This document shows, in pieces, positions 35,401 through 44,304 of a stretch of DNA of 64,000 bases; positions within the stretch are counted from its first letter, which is position 1; every line of letters starts with the position of its first letter. Source of the DNA: Fibrobacter sp. Lineage in GTDB: Bacteria > Fibrobacterota > Fibrobacteria > Fibrobacterales > Fibrobacteraceae. Position numbers and translations under genes: made by a program. Under the pieces are notes generated by a model. The model was not told where the DNA came from. It was given only the letters and a program-made list of their open reading frames with translations, and did not search any database. The stretch lies in assembly GCA_017965445.1 (NCBI GenBank), contig JAGCPZ010000050.1:1-64000 (forward strand), given 5' to 3'.

Positions 35401-35659
35401 ACCCACAACCAACACCCAGTATTGGATTAACGTGGCCAAGGGATTCAAGCTGGCTCACCATTCTTCGCAGAAGTTCTATCTGGAAGGTATGTGGGCTGGA
35501 ACTGTTTATGCACCTAAAGCTAAAGTTGTTTTGGGGCAAGTTACGAAGACTATCTATGGGCGTTTCCTTGCTCGTGATGTCGTTGTCCACCAGTTTGCAA
35601 AGGTGTATCGCGTTGATTTCGACCCGACCGATGCGATGCAAGTTTCTTATGCATTTTAA
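32459..35659 (+). pseudogene. C39-like cysteine-protease surface protein interrupted by an amber codon
   Basis: One reading frame of 1067 codons broken only by TAG at 32984-32986 (codon 176 from the ATG at 32459). Translation on both sides is coherent: FSDSA, stop, LEIKNVGASTVALSDYRL, which reads as one lamin-tail-like domain; a Trp (TGG) or Gln (CAG) would restore it. After the stop comes a papain/C39-like protease with Cys near 483 (EDGRCWAVAIQVMNHF) and His near 584 (SGHAMVIYGYVGD) plus an Asp/Asn-containing GDNDGN. Then two calcium-binding type-3 repeats (DSDNDGITD, DSDNDGIED) and beta-helix-like repeats. Signal peptide near 1-20. AAAGGGATTGAGT precedes the start. The gene would be null unless the codon is suppressed or is an assembly error. 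Confidence 0.7.
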
Positions 35660-35676
35660 CAAAAGGAGATTGGAAT

Positions 35677-36426
35677 ATGAACAAGTTTATTAAATTGACC
35701 GCTATCGCATCTTTTTTTGCAACCTCAACTTTTGCGGATGAGTCTTTTGGTGGCGTTGGTTTGGTTTATAAATTGACCAAACCAGGTGCGGAAGTTCAGG
35801 AAATCATACCGAACACGCCTATTGTCGAGACGAAAATCAAAGCGGGCGATGTTATCGTTGCTGTTGACGGTGTTTCCATTCAGGGAAAAACGTCTCGAGA
35901 GGTCAAGAACGCTTTGCGTGGTCTTGAAAACAAGCCTGTTGTCCTCACTTACTTGAGCGAAGGTGATACACTTGTGGAAACTGTTCGCCGTGTGAAACTC
36001 ACAGTAAAACAGCTGAACGGTATCGCCGATGCCGAACAACCCGAAAAGAAACTGCTCGCTGTTCTTGATGAAGGTCGGGTTGTCGAAAATGGGGGAACTC
36101 CCGTTTCCGATAAAATCGCGGGTATATATGTGGATGACATACGGAAGCTAGTTGCAACGAACAGTCCGAACCAAGCGAAAGAAGGAACTGCAAAAATTGC
36201 TTCTTTCAACCGCAGTGTAATCCGCGTAAAACTGGAAGCGGATGGCGCTTTCGTCGTGTCGGTTGTGGATTCCAATGGAGACGTTGTACGTTCATTTACC
36301 GAGAATCATGGACGTGCCGGAATAAATTCCATCTATTGGGACGGCTCGCTGATTCCTGATGGACGCTATGCAATTTCAGTTGAACATGACGGAACCGTCA
36401 GTGGAATAAATGTCCTTTTGAAATAA
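35677..36426 (+). CDS. Secreted PDZ-domain protein
   Basis: 249 residues. Signal peptide about 1-20 (ending STFAD). PDZ domain at about 25-100: GVGLVYKL, IIPNTPIVETKIKAGDVIVAVDG, VKNALRGLENKP. C-terminal 65 residues resemble a FlgD-like Ig domain (VVRSFTENHGRAGINSIYWDG.., PDGRYAISV). AAAAGGAGATTGGAAT is a strong ribosome-binding site 17 nt after the protease frame, so the two form an operon; the PDZ domain may bind the exported protease or its C-terminus. A 15-bp hairpin follows. No protease domain of its own. Confidence 0.75.
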   Translation: MNKFIKLTAIASFFATSTFADESFGGVGLVYKLTKPGAEVQEIIPNTPIVETKIKAGDVIVAVDGVSIQGKTSREVKNALRGLENKPVVLTYLSEGDTLVETVRRVKLTVKQLNGIADAEQPEKKLLAVLDEGRVVENGGTPVSDKIAGIYVDDIRKLVATNSPNQAKEGTAKIASFNRSVIRVKLEADGAFVVSVVDSNGDVVRSFTENHGRAGINSIYWDGSLIPDGRYAISVEHDGTVSGINVLLK

Positions 36427-36433
36427 TGAGAAT

Positions 36434-36467
36434 CACCGTAAATGATACATTTGTATCATTTACGGTG
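36434..36467. promoter_or_regulatory. Perfect 15-bp inverted repeat, operator-like
   Basis: CACCGTAAATGATAC and GTATCATTTACGGTG around ATTT, after the PDZ gene stop. No T-run follows directly, so it is a poor terminator. The word ATTTGTATCATT at 36449-36460 recurs exactly at 36522-36533, just upstream of the TIGR02147 promoter. Confidence 0.6.
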
Positions 36468-36538
36468 GTAAATAAATTCTCCTTTTTTATCAAAATACGT
36501 TAATGTTTAGATTTTTATAAAATTTGTATCATTAAATA

Positions 36539-36567
36539 TTGACTTTTGATGTTTCTTAGTATATATT
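36539..36567 (+). promoter_or_regulatory. Promoter of the TIGR02147 gene, probably leaderless
   Basis: TTGACT at 36539-36544, a 17-nt spacer and TATATT at 36562-36567. The start codon is at 36575, seven nt after the -10 element, so the transcript should begin at or next to the ATG. Confidence 0.65.
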
Positions 36568-36574
36568 TATCAGC

Positions 36575-37408
36575 ATGAAACCGATTGTCGAATATAACGA
36601 TTACCGAGCCTACATGGCTGACTTTTACGAAGAGCGCAAGAGAATTTCCGCTTTTACCTGGCGCGAGTTCGCAAGGATGGCTGGGTTTACTTCGCCTTCG
36701 TATTTGAAACTTGTGTGTGACGGCAAAAGCAGCTTGAGTCGCGTGACGATGAATCGCGTTGCTGTCGCCATGGGTCTCGTTGGTTACGAGATCGAGTATT
36801 TCGAAGCGATGGTGAATTTCGGAAACGCCCAAAAGGATGGCGCTAAGAAAGCATATCTCGACCAGATGGTGGCCATTTCGGCAGCAAACAAGGTGCGCGT
36901 AATAGATGAAGATGCGTTCGAGTATTACGAAAGCTGGAAAAATCAGGTCATTCGTGAATTGGCGCCGATGATGCCGGGAGCGACTTTGGGCGAGGTTGTC
37001 AAGACATGCTGTCAGAAGGTTTCTGCTCCCGAAGTTCGCAAGTCGCTCAAATTCCTTGAAAAGGCCGGATTCCTAAAGCGGACTGGCGAAAACGTCTATG
37101 AACAGACGGATAAGGCGGTTACGGGTTCCAAGGAGGCGTTGCCGCTTGCAATCCGTATGATGCACCGCGAAATGGGGCAGCTCGGTATTCAGTCCATCGA
37201 TGAATTTAGTCCCCAAGAACGCAACGTTTCCGGCGTTACGTTGGGTGTAAACCAGGAAGGCTACGAGGAAATCGTGCGCGAATTGGACGCATGCCGCAAG
37301 AAAGTCATTTCGATAGCGGCTAGATGCGGAAAACTCGACCAAGTTTATAGATTGAATTTACAGTTTTTTCCTTTGTCTAAAAAAGTCAAGGCGAAAGTGG
37401 AGGAGTAA
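36575..37408 (+). CDS. TIGR02147 family protein, putative transcriptional regulator
   Basis: 277 residues. Matches the Fibrobacter-expanded TIGR02147/DUF4423 family: NDYRAYMADFYEERKR, then FTWREFARMAGFTSPSYLKLVCDGKSSLS (an HTH region), then YFEAMVNFGNAQ. These resemble HTH-containing regulators and many are paired with a downstream lipoprotein, as here (1-bp gap, GGAGGAG within its own 3' end). The inverted repeat at 36434 and its half-site at 36522 are the likely binding sites. Ends with a short basic tail. Target genes probably include itself and the lipoprotein. Confidence 0.85.
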   Translation: MKPIVEYNDYRAYMADFYEERKRISAFTWREFARMAGFTSPSYLKLVCDGKSSLSRVTMNRVAVAMGLVGYEIEYFEAMVNFGNAQKDGAKKAYLDQMVAISAANKVRVIDEDAFEYYESWKNQVIRELAPMMPGATLGEVVKTCCQKVSAPEVRKSLKFLEKAGFLKRTGENVYEQTDKAVTGSKEALPLAIRMMHREMGQLGIQSIDEFSPQERNVSGVTLGVNQEGYEEIVRELDACRKKVISIAARCGKLDQVYRLNLQFFPLSKKVKAKVEE

Positions 37409-37409
37409 C

Positions 37410-38354
37410 ATGAGTCAGAAACTTTATATGGCGTTCATGGCGGTGTTTGTGCTGGCAATAATAGCTTGTTCCGACAATGTGGCCGGTTCATCTGAAGACC
37501 CGAATACAGTGACTGCTAAAAACAACCAGTCAAGCAGCTCCGATGCTGAAATTTCGAGTTCAGTGACAATCGCGAAGTCTAGTTCTTCGAAAAAAATGGA
37601 GAGTTCTTCATCAGCATCAAAAAAACTATCGTCTAGTTCAACACCGCATGTATTGTGCAAGGTTAGCGGGGATTGGGGGGATGTCGGATGCGCTCCTGGA
37701 CCATCTTTTAGTGACGGAGATCTGTTATCGGATGGAGACCGTATCGTGAAAACAAATGCTTACGCCTCAGATTCTACGAAGTTTGGCAAACATGCGGGAG
37801 AAATCTTTTTCGAAACAAATTCCAATGAAGGCTCCAAGATGCAGGTGTTTTGGGCTCCTGATAGCTCTTTCGAATACAAAGGCTTACTTTCTGCCGTTTA
37901 TCGGTTTAATACGGATAGTTTGACTGAAAATTCATTCTTCGATATTGGGTTTTATGTAGCCGGATTCGACTCTAATGGAACGATGTTATCGGCAGATATT
38001 TCTAATTGGAATGGAATTTGCTTGATGTATAGAGGTTCAATCGATCCGGTAATACAGCTGGATTTGGGCGATTCCCTTAATCGAAAAATAGGTTACGCAT
38101 TGCCGTCCGTCACGGTAATTACGACAAAAGAAGATCCCGGTTATTCATTGATTCGCGGTAGAACAAATGAAATTCTGTGTTATGAATGGAACCAATTTAA
38201 ACAGCCGGATATAAAAGGGAAACATGAACTCATTTCTGGAGAAGATGCGGCAAAACATGTCGCAAGAATAATCTTCCATTTTCAGGCTCAACCAAATACT
38301 GATGATTATGGATTTTTTTCTTTCTTAGCCATCGGAACGAATCGCGATGAATAA
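37410..38354 (+). CDS. Serine-rich Fibrobacter lipoprotein
   Basis: 314 residues. Lipobox-like AIIAC at about 17-21, then a Ser/Lys-rich linker (about 45-90, such as SKSSSSKKMESSSSASKK) that would extend the protein from the membrane, and a beta-rich domain (FEYKGLLSAVYRFNTDSL, ENSFFDIGFYVAGFDSNG). Starts 1 bp after the TIGR02147 stop, the standard regulator-lipoprotein pair of Fibrobacter. The globular part resembles carbohydrate-binding folds in layout, but I cannot assign it. Terminator follows at 38385. Confidence 0.75.
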   Translation: MSQKLYMAFMAVFVLAIIACSDNVAGSSEDPNTVTAKNNQSSSSDAEISSSVTIAKSSSSKKMESSSSASKKLSSSSTPHVLCKVSGDWGDVGCAPGPSFSDGDLLSDGDRIVKTNAYASDSTKFGKHAGEIFFETNSNEGSKMQVFWAPDSSFEYKGLLSAVYRFNTDSLTENSFFDIGFYVAGFDSNGTMLSADISNWNGICLMYRGSIDPVIQLDLGDSLNRKIGYALPSVTVITTKEDPGYSLIRGRTNEILCYEWNQFKQPDIKGKHELISGEDAAKHVARIIFHFQAQPNTDDYGFFSFLAIGTNRDE

Positions 38355-38384
38355 CCGACCCAAGCACAGAAATCTGGCTTACAC

Positions 38385-38419
38385 AAAAAAAATGACGGAT
38401 TGAATCCGTCATTTTTTTT
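38385..38419 (+). terminator. Rho-independent terminator of the regulator-lipoprotein operon
   Basis: ATGACGGAT / ATCCGTCAT with a TGA loop between an A-run and a T-run; it may work in both directions and serves pta on the minus strand poorly, because extragenic repeat DNA intervenes. Confidence 0.85.
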
Positions 38420-38515
38420 AATGGTGATCCCGTCCCCATACGCGGATCATGACCACGTAAGCGCTGAAGCGCTAAGTGGTCAAAGAGAACAAGTCCGGGA
38501 TGACAATGTAAAGGA

Positions 38516-39919
38516 TTATTTCTGCGCCTGGACAGCGGTGAGGGCAATCGTATAGACGATGTCTTCGACGAGGGCGCCGCGGGAGAGGTCGTTCACCGGC
38601 TTGGCGAGGCCCTGGAGCATCGGGCCGATGGCGATTGTGCCATGAGCACTGCGCTGTACAGCCTTGTAGCCGATGTTACCGGCGGAGAGGTCCGGGAACA
38701 CGAACACGGTAGCCTTGCCGGCAACCGGGCTGTTCGGGGCCTTGAGGGAACCGACGCTCGGGACGGTGGCGGCATCGTACTGGAGCGGGCCATCGACGAG
38801 CATTTCGGGGCGGGCGGCCTTGGCGGCGGCAGTTGCAGCCACGACGAGGTCGGCATCCGGGCCCTTGCCCGAATTGATGGTGCTGTAAGAGAGCATCGCC
38901 ACGCGGCTCGGGAGACCGAAGGCCTTTGCGGTATCATCGCACTGGAGAGCGATATCGGCGAGTTCTTCGGCAAGCGGGTTCAGGTTGATGGCGCAGTCGC
39001 CATAGATGTAAGTCTTGTCCTTCATGCACATGAAGAACACGGAGCTCACGGACTTGACGCCCGGAGCGGTGCGGATAATCTGGAGGGCCGGGCGGAGCGT
39101 ATCTGCCGTGGAATGGATGGCGCCGGAAACGAGGCCATCGACTTCGCCGAACTTGAGCATCATCGTGGCAAGCATTACGTTATCCGAAAGAGCAACGCGT
39201 GCGGATTCCGGAGTCATGCCCTTTGCCTTGCGGAGATCCACGAGGGTCGGCACGTACTTTTCGGCAAGCTCGGCGCTCGGTTCGATGATTTCGATGTTGG
39301 CCGGGAGCTTCACACCAACGGACTTCGCGGTGGCTTCGATTTCTTCCTTCTTGCCGATGAGGACCGGCACGGCAATGTTGCGTTCGACGGCGAGGCATGC
39401 AGCCTGCACGGTACGCGGTTCGGAGCCTTCCGGGAGCACGATGCGCTTGACGCTCTTGGACGCCTTGGCGAGGAGGCTTGCGCGGAACATGGCCTGGCTT
39501 ACGCGGCGTTCGGCAGCCGGTTCAGCAAGGTCGGCGGCGAGGCACTTTTCGCAACGGAGCAAACGCTTCGGGCAGAAGAGTTCTGCATCTTCGCCATCGG
39601 CAAAAATCTTCGCATCGAGAGCGGAGGCGAGATCGTCATTATACTTGTGGGCAATGACATCGTTCATGCCCGTTGCGCCAGCGACGACAACGGCATCGAC
39701 AGCATCAAAATCCTGCTTGAGGAAATCGGCACAAATCTTTTCCATAAGCACGGCGGACTTGCCAGCCTTGATTTCTTCTACGCTATCAGCAGCACCGATG
39801 ACATCGAGCGGCTTATAGACGGAGGCGATGAGCCCTGCCTTGGTAACAGCTTCAACAATTTCCTGGACTTTGGCTTCCATCTTGGAGGCAGCCGTGGCAA
39901 CTAGGTAAACACGATTCAT
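38516..39919 (-). CDS. pta: Phosphate acetyltransferase
   Basis: 467 residues. Converts acetyl-CoA and phosphate to acetyl phosphate, the first step of acetate formation, a main fermentation product of Fibrobacter. The C-terminal catalytic domain has [52 protein letters not shown] and [26 protein letters not shown]. The N-terminal domain (about 1-130) is a shortened, degraded version of the P-loop-like domain of long Pta enzymes; its G-rich loop is absent. No ackA gene is next to it. Strong upstream TATGAATTGT region but no clear Shine-Dalgarno; start by family. Confidence 0.93.
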   Translation of the reverse strand: MNRVYLVATAASKMEAKVQEIVEAVTKAGLIASVYKPLDVIGAADSVEEIKAGKSAVLMEKICADFLKQDFDAVDAVVVAGATGMNDVIAHKYNDDLASALDAKIFADGEDAELFCPKRLLRCEKCLAADLAEPAAERRVSQAMFRASLLAKASKSVKRIVLPEGSEPRTVQAACLAVERNIAVPVLIGKKEEIEATAKSVGVKLPANIEIIEPSAELAEKYVPTLVDLRKAKGMTPESARVALSDNVMLATMMLKFGEVDGLVSGAIHSTADTLRPALQIIRTAPGVKSVSSVFFMCMKDKTYIYGDCAINLNPLAEELADIALQCDDTAKAFGLPSRVAMLSYSTINSGKGPDADLVVAATAAAKAARPEMLVDGPLQYDAATVPSVGSLKAPNSPVAGKATVFVFPDLSAGNIGYKAVQRSAHGTIAIGPMLQGLAKPVNDLSRGALVEDIVYTIALTAVQAQK

Positions 39920-40164
39920 TTTTTTCTCCAGTTTTTGAATTCACAGGTGTAAAAGTAGGATTTTAGGCTATGAATTGTCCACATTCTCAAGAAAAATTTC
40001 ATAAATAATCCACTGAATTTGAATATGTTATGTTTTTAGGTCAAAAAAAGCACTCAGAAAGAACCCTGTTAAAAATGTCCACGATTTAATATTTTTATCT
40101 TTTTAGTGGTTATGTATGGGTAAAGCACTGTGGGATAGGGGTCACGCAATCTTAGGAGTCACGG
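39920..40164. other. Divergent intergenic region, pta / fibro-slime gene
   Basis: A+T-rich; carries the promoters of the two divergent genes. AATCTTAGGAGTCACGG gives the fibro-slime ribosome-binding site. No RNA gene or clear repeat seen. Confidence 0.4.
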
Positions 40165-43100
40165 ATGAGGATCAGTGAACTTTTTTACAGGGTGATAGTG
40201 TGTTTGGCAATTTTAAGCGCCTGCGCTTTTGCACAGACGGTGGCGGTTGCACACATTATATATGACGGCAATGTTCTGTACTACGCCGACAACGAAAGTA
40301 ATTTCGTGTATAAAGCGCTTGAAAAAGGCGATGATAGTACGTTTACTATCGAATTCTCCGACGAACGTCTGGCCAATGGCAAAAAGGATGTCCGTCACCT
40401 GCAATTCGGATTGGGCTGCAACGGCAACACGTGCCATACGGACTTGAGCCCCAACAACAAGCCTCTCCTTGGAGAGCTGTTTCCCGGCTACAGGGAGAAT
40501 TCTATAACTGACGGGAAATACAAATATCCCTACGAAGAAATTTGGATTGTCATCAGCGACGACAAGACGTTAACGACTTACGATACGAAACCCGATCTCG
40601 CAGCCAAGCCTAAAACATTCATACGGTTCCTCACCCCGTGGACCAACACGAACGCCATCATGTACTATAACGATACAGAAAGCTACATGAGTTCTGTAGG
40701 TTCCCCCTACTGCGGCTGGTTCCAGAGCAGTATTTCTAAGAAAAACGGCAGCGTAAACGCATACTTCAAGCAAACGATAGGAACGACATTTATTGGCGCC
40801 GAAGGATCCACGGAAGATGAATCGACAGTCCAGCCCATCAGCCTTGATTCAGCCATTGCGCTAAGCGATACCATCTGGATTGTCGCCTACCCCTACGGAG
40901 CTCCCGAAATCCATACGAACTATCCTGGCGTTCTTGGCGAATGTCTCCCCAAGATTCTCCCCGTGATGATGTTCGACTGGTACGACGGATCCATGAATTC
41001 GGACGGTTCTAAAGACGGGCTCTACGACCACAAGAAAGGCGCCGGGCGTACGGGATTTGACGCTCGTGGCGTTCCCATGTTCGGCACCGGAGTTAGCGAA
41101 GACTTCGGCCAGGGCGGATGCGAAGGCTCCCCGATGACCGGCATGGTCGAAAAACAACTGGGCCCGAACGGCGTCCCCGTGATGGCAAAGAACTTCCCCA
41201 GCGGATGCAAGAATTCTACGCACCTGAACAACTGGTTCCTCCCCGAAGTCGTTGCCGAAAAGAACGGCCAGCAATATACGAACGTCACTTGCCGCGACCT
41301 CGAACTCACGCTCACGGATGACGGTTTCTGGCTCGGGCAAAAGGACGACGAAAGCCCCGAACGCGGACTCTTCCTGCTGGATGATTTCCGCTGGCTCGAT
41401 GAAGCCCGAACTGTCGAGAACCCGCACTACGACTCCATTACCGGCGGGAACGATATCCCGGGATACCACAACTACGGGTTCGCCATGAAGATCCAGGCAG
41501 AATTCGTTTATGTGAAGGGACAATACTTTGAATTCAACGGCGACGATGACGTCTGGGTGTTCATCAACAACCAGCTCGTCGTAGATATCGGCGGGCAGCA
41601 CAGGAAGGTCAAGAAGTCCGTGGACTTGGACGACCTCGGACTCACGCCTGGCGAAACATACCCATTCCACATTTTCTACGCAGAACGCAAGCGTACCCAG
41701 TCGAACTTCATGATGCGCACCTCCATCGACCTGAAGGTGGAGTCCAGCATGTTCCTCACGGACCACTCCACGGATTCGACACTTATCAAGAAAGAGGTGT
41801 GGCAGAACATCCGCGAAAAGAAACTCGCTTGCGACTTCTCGTCGGACTCGGACACCAAGCGTACAGAGCGAGGCCCATCTAACTTTACGTTATTTGGAAA
41901 GAGCCTCCCGTTGACTGGAGTTGCCCTCGCCAAGCAGGACACCATCTACTATAACGGCATCGCTGTTACGAACGACTTCACGATGCTGACCATCAACACC
42001 ACGACGATTTCCCGTACGCAATCGCTCCCGCCGGGAACATACTACGTGCGCATTTCGCTCAAGAACAACCCGAAAGAATTCAAGGATGTTTATTTCACTA
42101 TCCCGCCGACAGAACTTCCGAGCATCGCGTTTGCAGAAATCATCGACTCCAGCTATTGCTTCATTGCCGATGTCGTAAAGCAGGATACGCTTTGCGTGAA
42201 CAAGTACTGGAAACCGCTTGGAAACAAGACAAGCCGCGACCTCAACAGCGAAACGTTGCCGATTAACTTGAACAAGAACGAAAAACTTTGGGCAGGCAGA
42301 ATCTACCCCATCAATGTTACCTACGTGGAAGAATGGGCTTCGAGCTACAGCGGAATTACAGCAACGGTCAAGAGTTCCAACCCGAAACTCATCCCGTGTG
42401 ATTCTCTCGGAACTCCGCTCCCGAATGGCGAAATCATACTCATGGAAGGAAAGAACACGTTCTACGTCAAGGCGACCAGCGGCATCGTAAACGAAAACAT
42501 TGAAGTCTCTACCGCAGCGGCCAAGAACAAGAGCATCAAGTGGACGAACATCACCATAGAAGAACCTCCGGTGCCGCAAATCGAGACGGCATTCATCTAC
42601 GACCGCAACGGCGACGGTCGCGGCGATAGCGTCTGGATCAAATTCTCCAAGCCACTTGGCGGCAACAGCGCTTTGGATTCTCTCAAGTTCACGTTCCTCC
42701 AGACACACTACGAACTGAACAACGTAAAATACAAGGACGGCGAAAGCGTTATTACGGTTGTCGCCGATGGCGATGGATTCGGAACAGCCATTTCTACAGG
42801 CGGCGCCACAGAACCCTATAACGGAAAGATTACCGTCTATTACACTTATACGAACCCCCAAGACCGCTCTGTTTCCATATTCTCCGTCGATGGACTCCTC
42901 GGTGACGGAATTGGCCCTGTCATCATGGCCGCAGAAATCGGCTACACCGATGACGGCAAGACCATGCTCACCCTGACCATCAGCGAAGGACTTGACGCGA
43001 AGAACGCAGCATCCAGCATGTTCGCCTTCCGTTGCTACGGCGGCAATGGAATCACCACCAACATCCAAGAGGCGGATTACGTATCGGCAACGCCGGCCAA

Positions 43101-44070
43101 CAAATGGAAACTCATATTCTCCAAGAAGTCCATCAACGACGTTCTCCCCATCGTGGGCGATTCCGTGCGCATCAAGCCTCCTTCGGAAGGGGGAATCGCA
43201 GTTGATCTCAACGGCCTAACCGCACACGAAAAGAACCCGTGGGTACGTATCACGGGCGAACAGCGGATTACCGTCACGAGCCCGCCAGTCGTTACCATGG
43301 ACAAGGAGTCCCCGAACTTCGAAAAGACCAAGGATATCGTCCGCAGCGATTCCGCGACCGTCCCAATACTCGTCACCAGCGACAAGCCGCTCACGGCAAC
43401 ACAGGTCGGCGAAATCTACGGCACGCAGGGCCATTACCTGGGCGACATGAACATGTCCGAACTTGTCGAGAACGAAATCACCGAGATTTCCAAAACCGTA
43501 AAGACATCCACCATGCTCGAAGACAAGGAAGCGGTCAAGAACGGAAGCCCGTCCACATCCATTTCGCTGGAAGCGGTCATCACGATGATGGATAGGAACC
43601 AAATCACTCCAAAGGATGCCAAGAACAGGTACGGCGTAAGCGATGTCATCATCAACGCCTACAATAACGGTCTCTTGACCAAGGACAACCTGCATAATTA
43701 CATGCACGGCACGCCCGAGGACGTCAAGACCATAGCAGAATCCATGGCCGACAGGACGGCGCTCAGCTACAAGACGACCTACTTCACCAGCCTCGGCCAG
43801 TTCGTCAACAGCGATGCAGGCCAAATCGCCTGTAACGACGATATCTTCAAGACGGACGGCGCCGTGAACTGCCTCGGCAACAACGGCCACCTGTACCTCG
43901 CCTGGAACATGCGTTCCAAGGACGGCCGCCTCGCGGGCACCGGCGTCTATATCGCCCGACTCGAAATTCGCCTCATCGTGAACGGCAAGAGGATTACCAA
44001 GCGTACGCAGGACTTCCTCTGGGGATTCCGCCACGGGGACCTCGCCATTATCGACTTCGACATGAAATAG
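40165..44070 (+). CDS. Large fibro-slime domain surface protein
   Basis: 1301 residues. Signal peptide about 1-23 (ending ACAFAQ). Fibro-slime/PA14-like domain (about 300-545) with GQYFEFNGDDDVWVFINN, LVVDIGGQHR and PFHIFYAERKRTQSNF. Then Ig-like repeats, including IYDRNGDGRGDSVWIKFSKPLG near 812, a calcium-site-like Asp cluster. The C-terminus (FLAWNMRSKDGRLAGTGVYIA, RTQDFLWGFRHGD) has a carboxypeptidase/FlgD-like look. It is a tandem paralogue of 44305-48162, sharing all these parts and the same upstream GGAGTCACGG motif. Fibrobacter fibro-slime proteins are linked to adhesion to cellulose. No catalytic motif. Confidence 0.88.
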   Translation: MRISELFYRVIVCLAILSACAFAQTVAVAHIIYDGNVLYYADNESNFVYKALEKGDDSTFTIEFSDERLANGKKDVRHLQFGLGCNGNTCHTDLSPNNKPLLGELFPGYRENSITDGKYKYPYEEIWIVISDDKTLTTYDTKPDLAAKPKTFIRFLTPWTNTNAIMYYNDTESYMSSVGSPYCGWFQSSISKKNGSVNAYFKQTIGTTFIGAEGSTEDESTVQPISLDSAIALSDTIWIVAYPYGAPEIHTNYPGVLGECLPKILPVMMFDWYDGSMNSDGSKDGLYDHKKGAGRTGFDARGVPMFGTGVSEDFGQGGCEGSPMTGMVEKQLGPNGVPVMAKNFPSGCKNSTHLNNWFLPEVVAEKNGQQYTNVTCRDLELTLTDDGFWLGQKDDESPERGLFLLDDFRWLDEARTVENPHYDSITGGNDIPGYHNYGFAMKIQAEFVYVKGQYFEFNGDDDVWVFINNQLVVDIGGQHRKVKKSVDLDDLGLTPGETYPFHIFYAERKRTQSNFMMRTSIDLKVESSMFLTDHSTDSTLIKKEVWQNIREKKLACDFSSDSDTKRTERGPSNFTLFGKSLPLTGVALAKQDTIYYNGIAVTNDFTMLTINTTTISRTQSLPPGTYYVRISLKNNPKEFKDVYFTIPPTELPSIAFAEIIDSSYCFIADVVKQDTLCVNKYWKPLGNKTSRDLNSETLPINLNKNEKLWAGRIYPINVTYVEEWASSYSGITATVKSSNPKLIPCDSLGTPLPNGEIILMEGKNTFYVKATSGIVNENIEVSTAAAKNKSIKWTNITIEEPPVPQIETAFIYDRNGDGRGDSVWIKFSKPLGGNSALDSLKFTFLQTHYELNNVKYKDGESVITVVADGDGFGTAISTGGATEPYNGKITVYYTYTNPQDRSVSIFSVDGLLGDGIGPVIMAAEIGYTDDGKTMLTLTISEGLDAKNAASSMFAFRCYGGNGITTNIQEADYVSATPANKWKLIFSKKSINDVLPIVGDSVRIKPPSEGGIAVDLNGLTAHEKNPWVRITGEQRITVTSPPVVTMDKESPNFEKTKDIVRSDSATVPILVTSDKPLTATQVGEIYGTQGHYLGDMNMSELVENEITEISKTVKTSTMLEDKEAVKNGSPSTSISLEAVITMMDRNQITPKDAKNRYGVSDVIINAYNNGLLTKDNLHNYMHGTPEDVKTIAESMADRTALSYKTTYFTSLGQFVNSDAGQIACNDDIFKTDGAVNCLGNNGHLYLAWNMRSKDGRLAGTGVYIARLEIRLIVNGKRITKRTQDFLWGFRHGDLAIIDFDMK

Positions 44071-44101
44071 CGAGCCCAAATCAATCGAAACAACTTTCCA
44101 T

Positions 44102-44127
44102 AAGGCACCTTTGGGTGCCTTTTTTTG
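44102..44127 (+). terminator. Rho-independent terminator of the fibro-slime gene at 40165
   Basis: AAGGCACC / GGTGCCTT around TTTG, followed by seven T. The second fibro-slime gene must therefore have its own promoter. Confidence 0.9.
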
Positions 44128-44304
44128 CAGTATCTAGGCGTTTTCTTTCGTTAAAAAATGGAACTTTTCACCCTAACAACAGAAACAACCTTCAAGTGTT
44201 GCGGTCTTTGCAATTTATTTTACAATTCCCCAAAAAAATATTGATAACTATCACAAGTTTGAATGTATTTTCAATAAGGGTGAACAGTGTTCAGGGAGTC
44301 ATGG

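Noticed and set aside
38642..39904. 420-codon frame on the plus strand opposite pta
   Set aside because: Antisense shadow; no domain or start signal.
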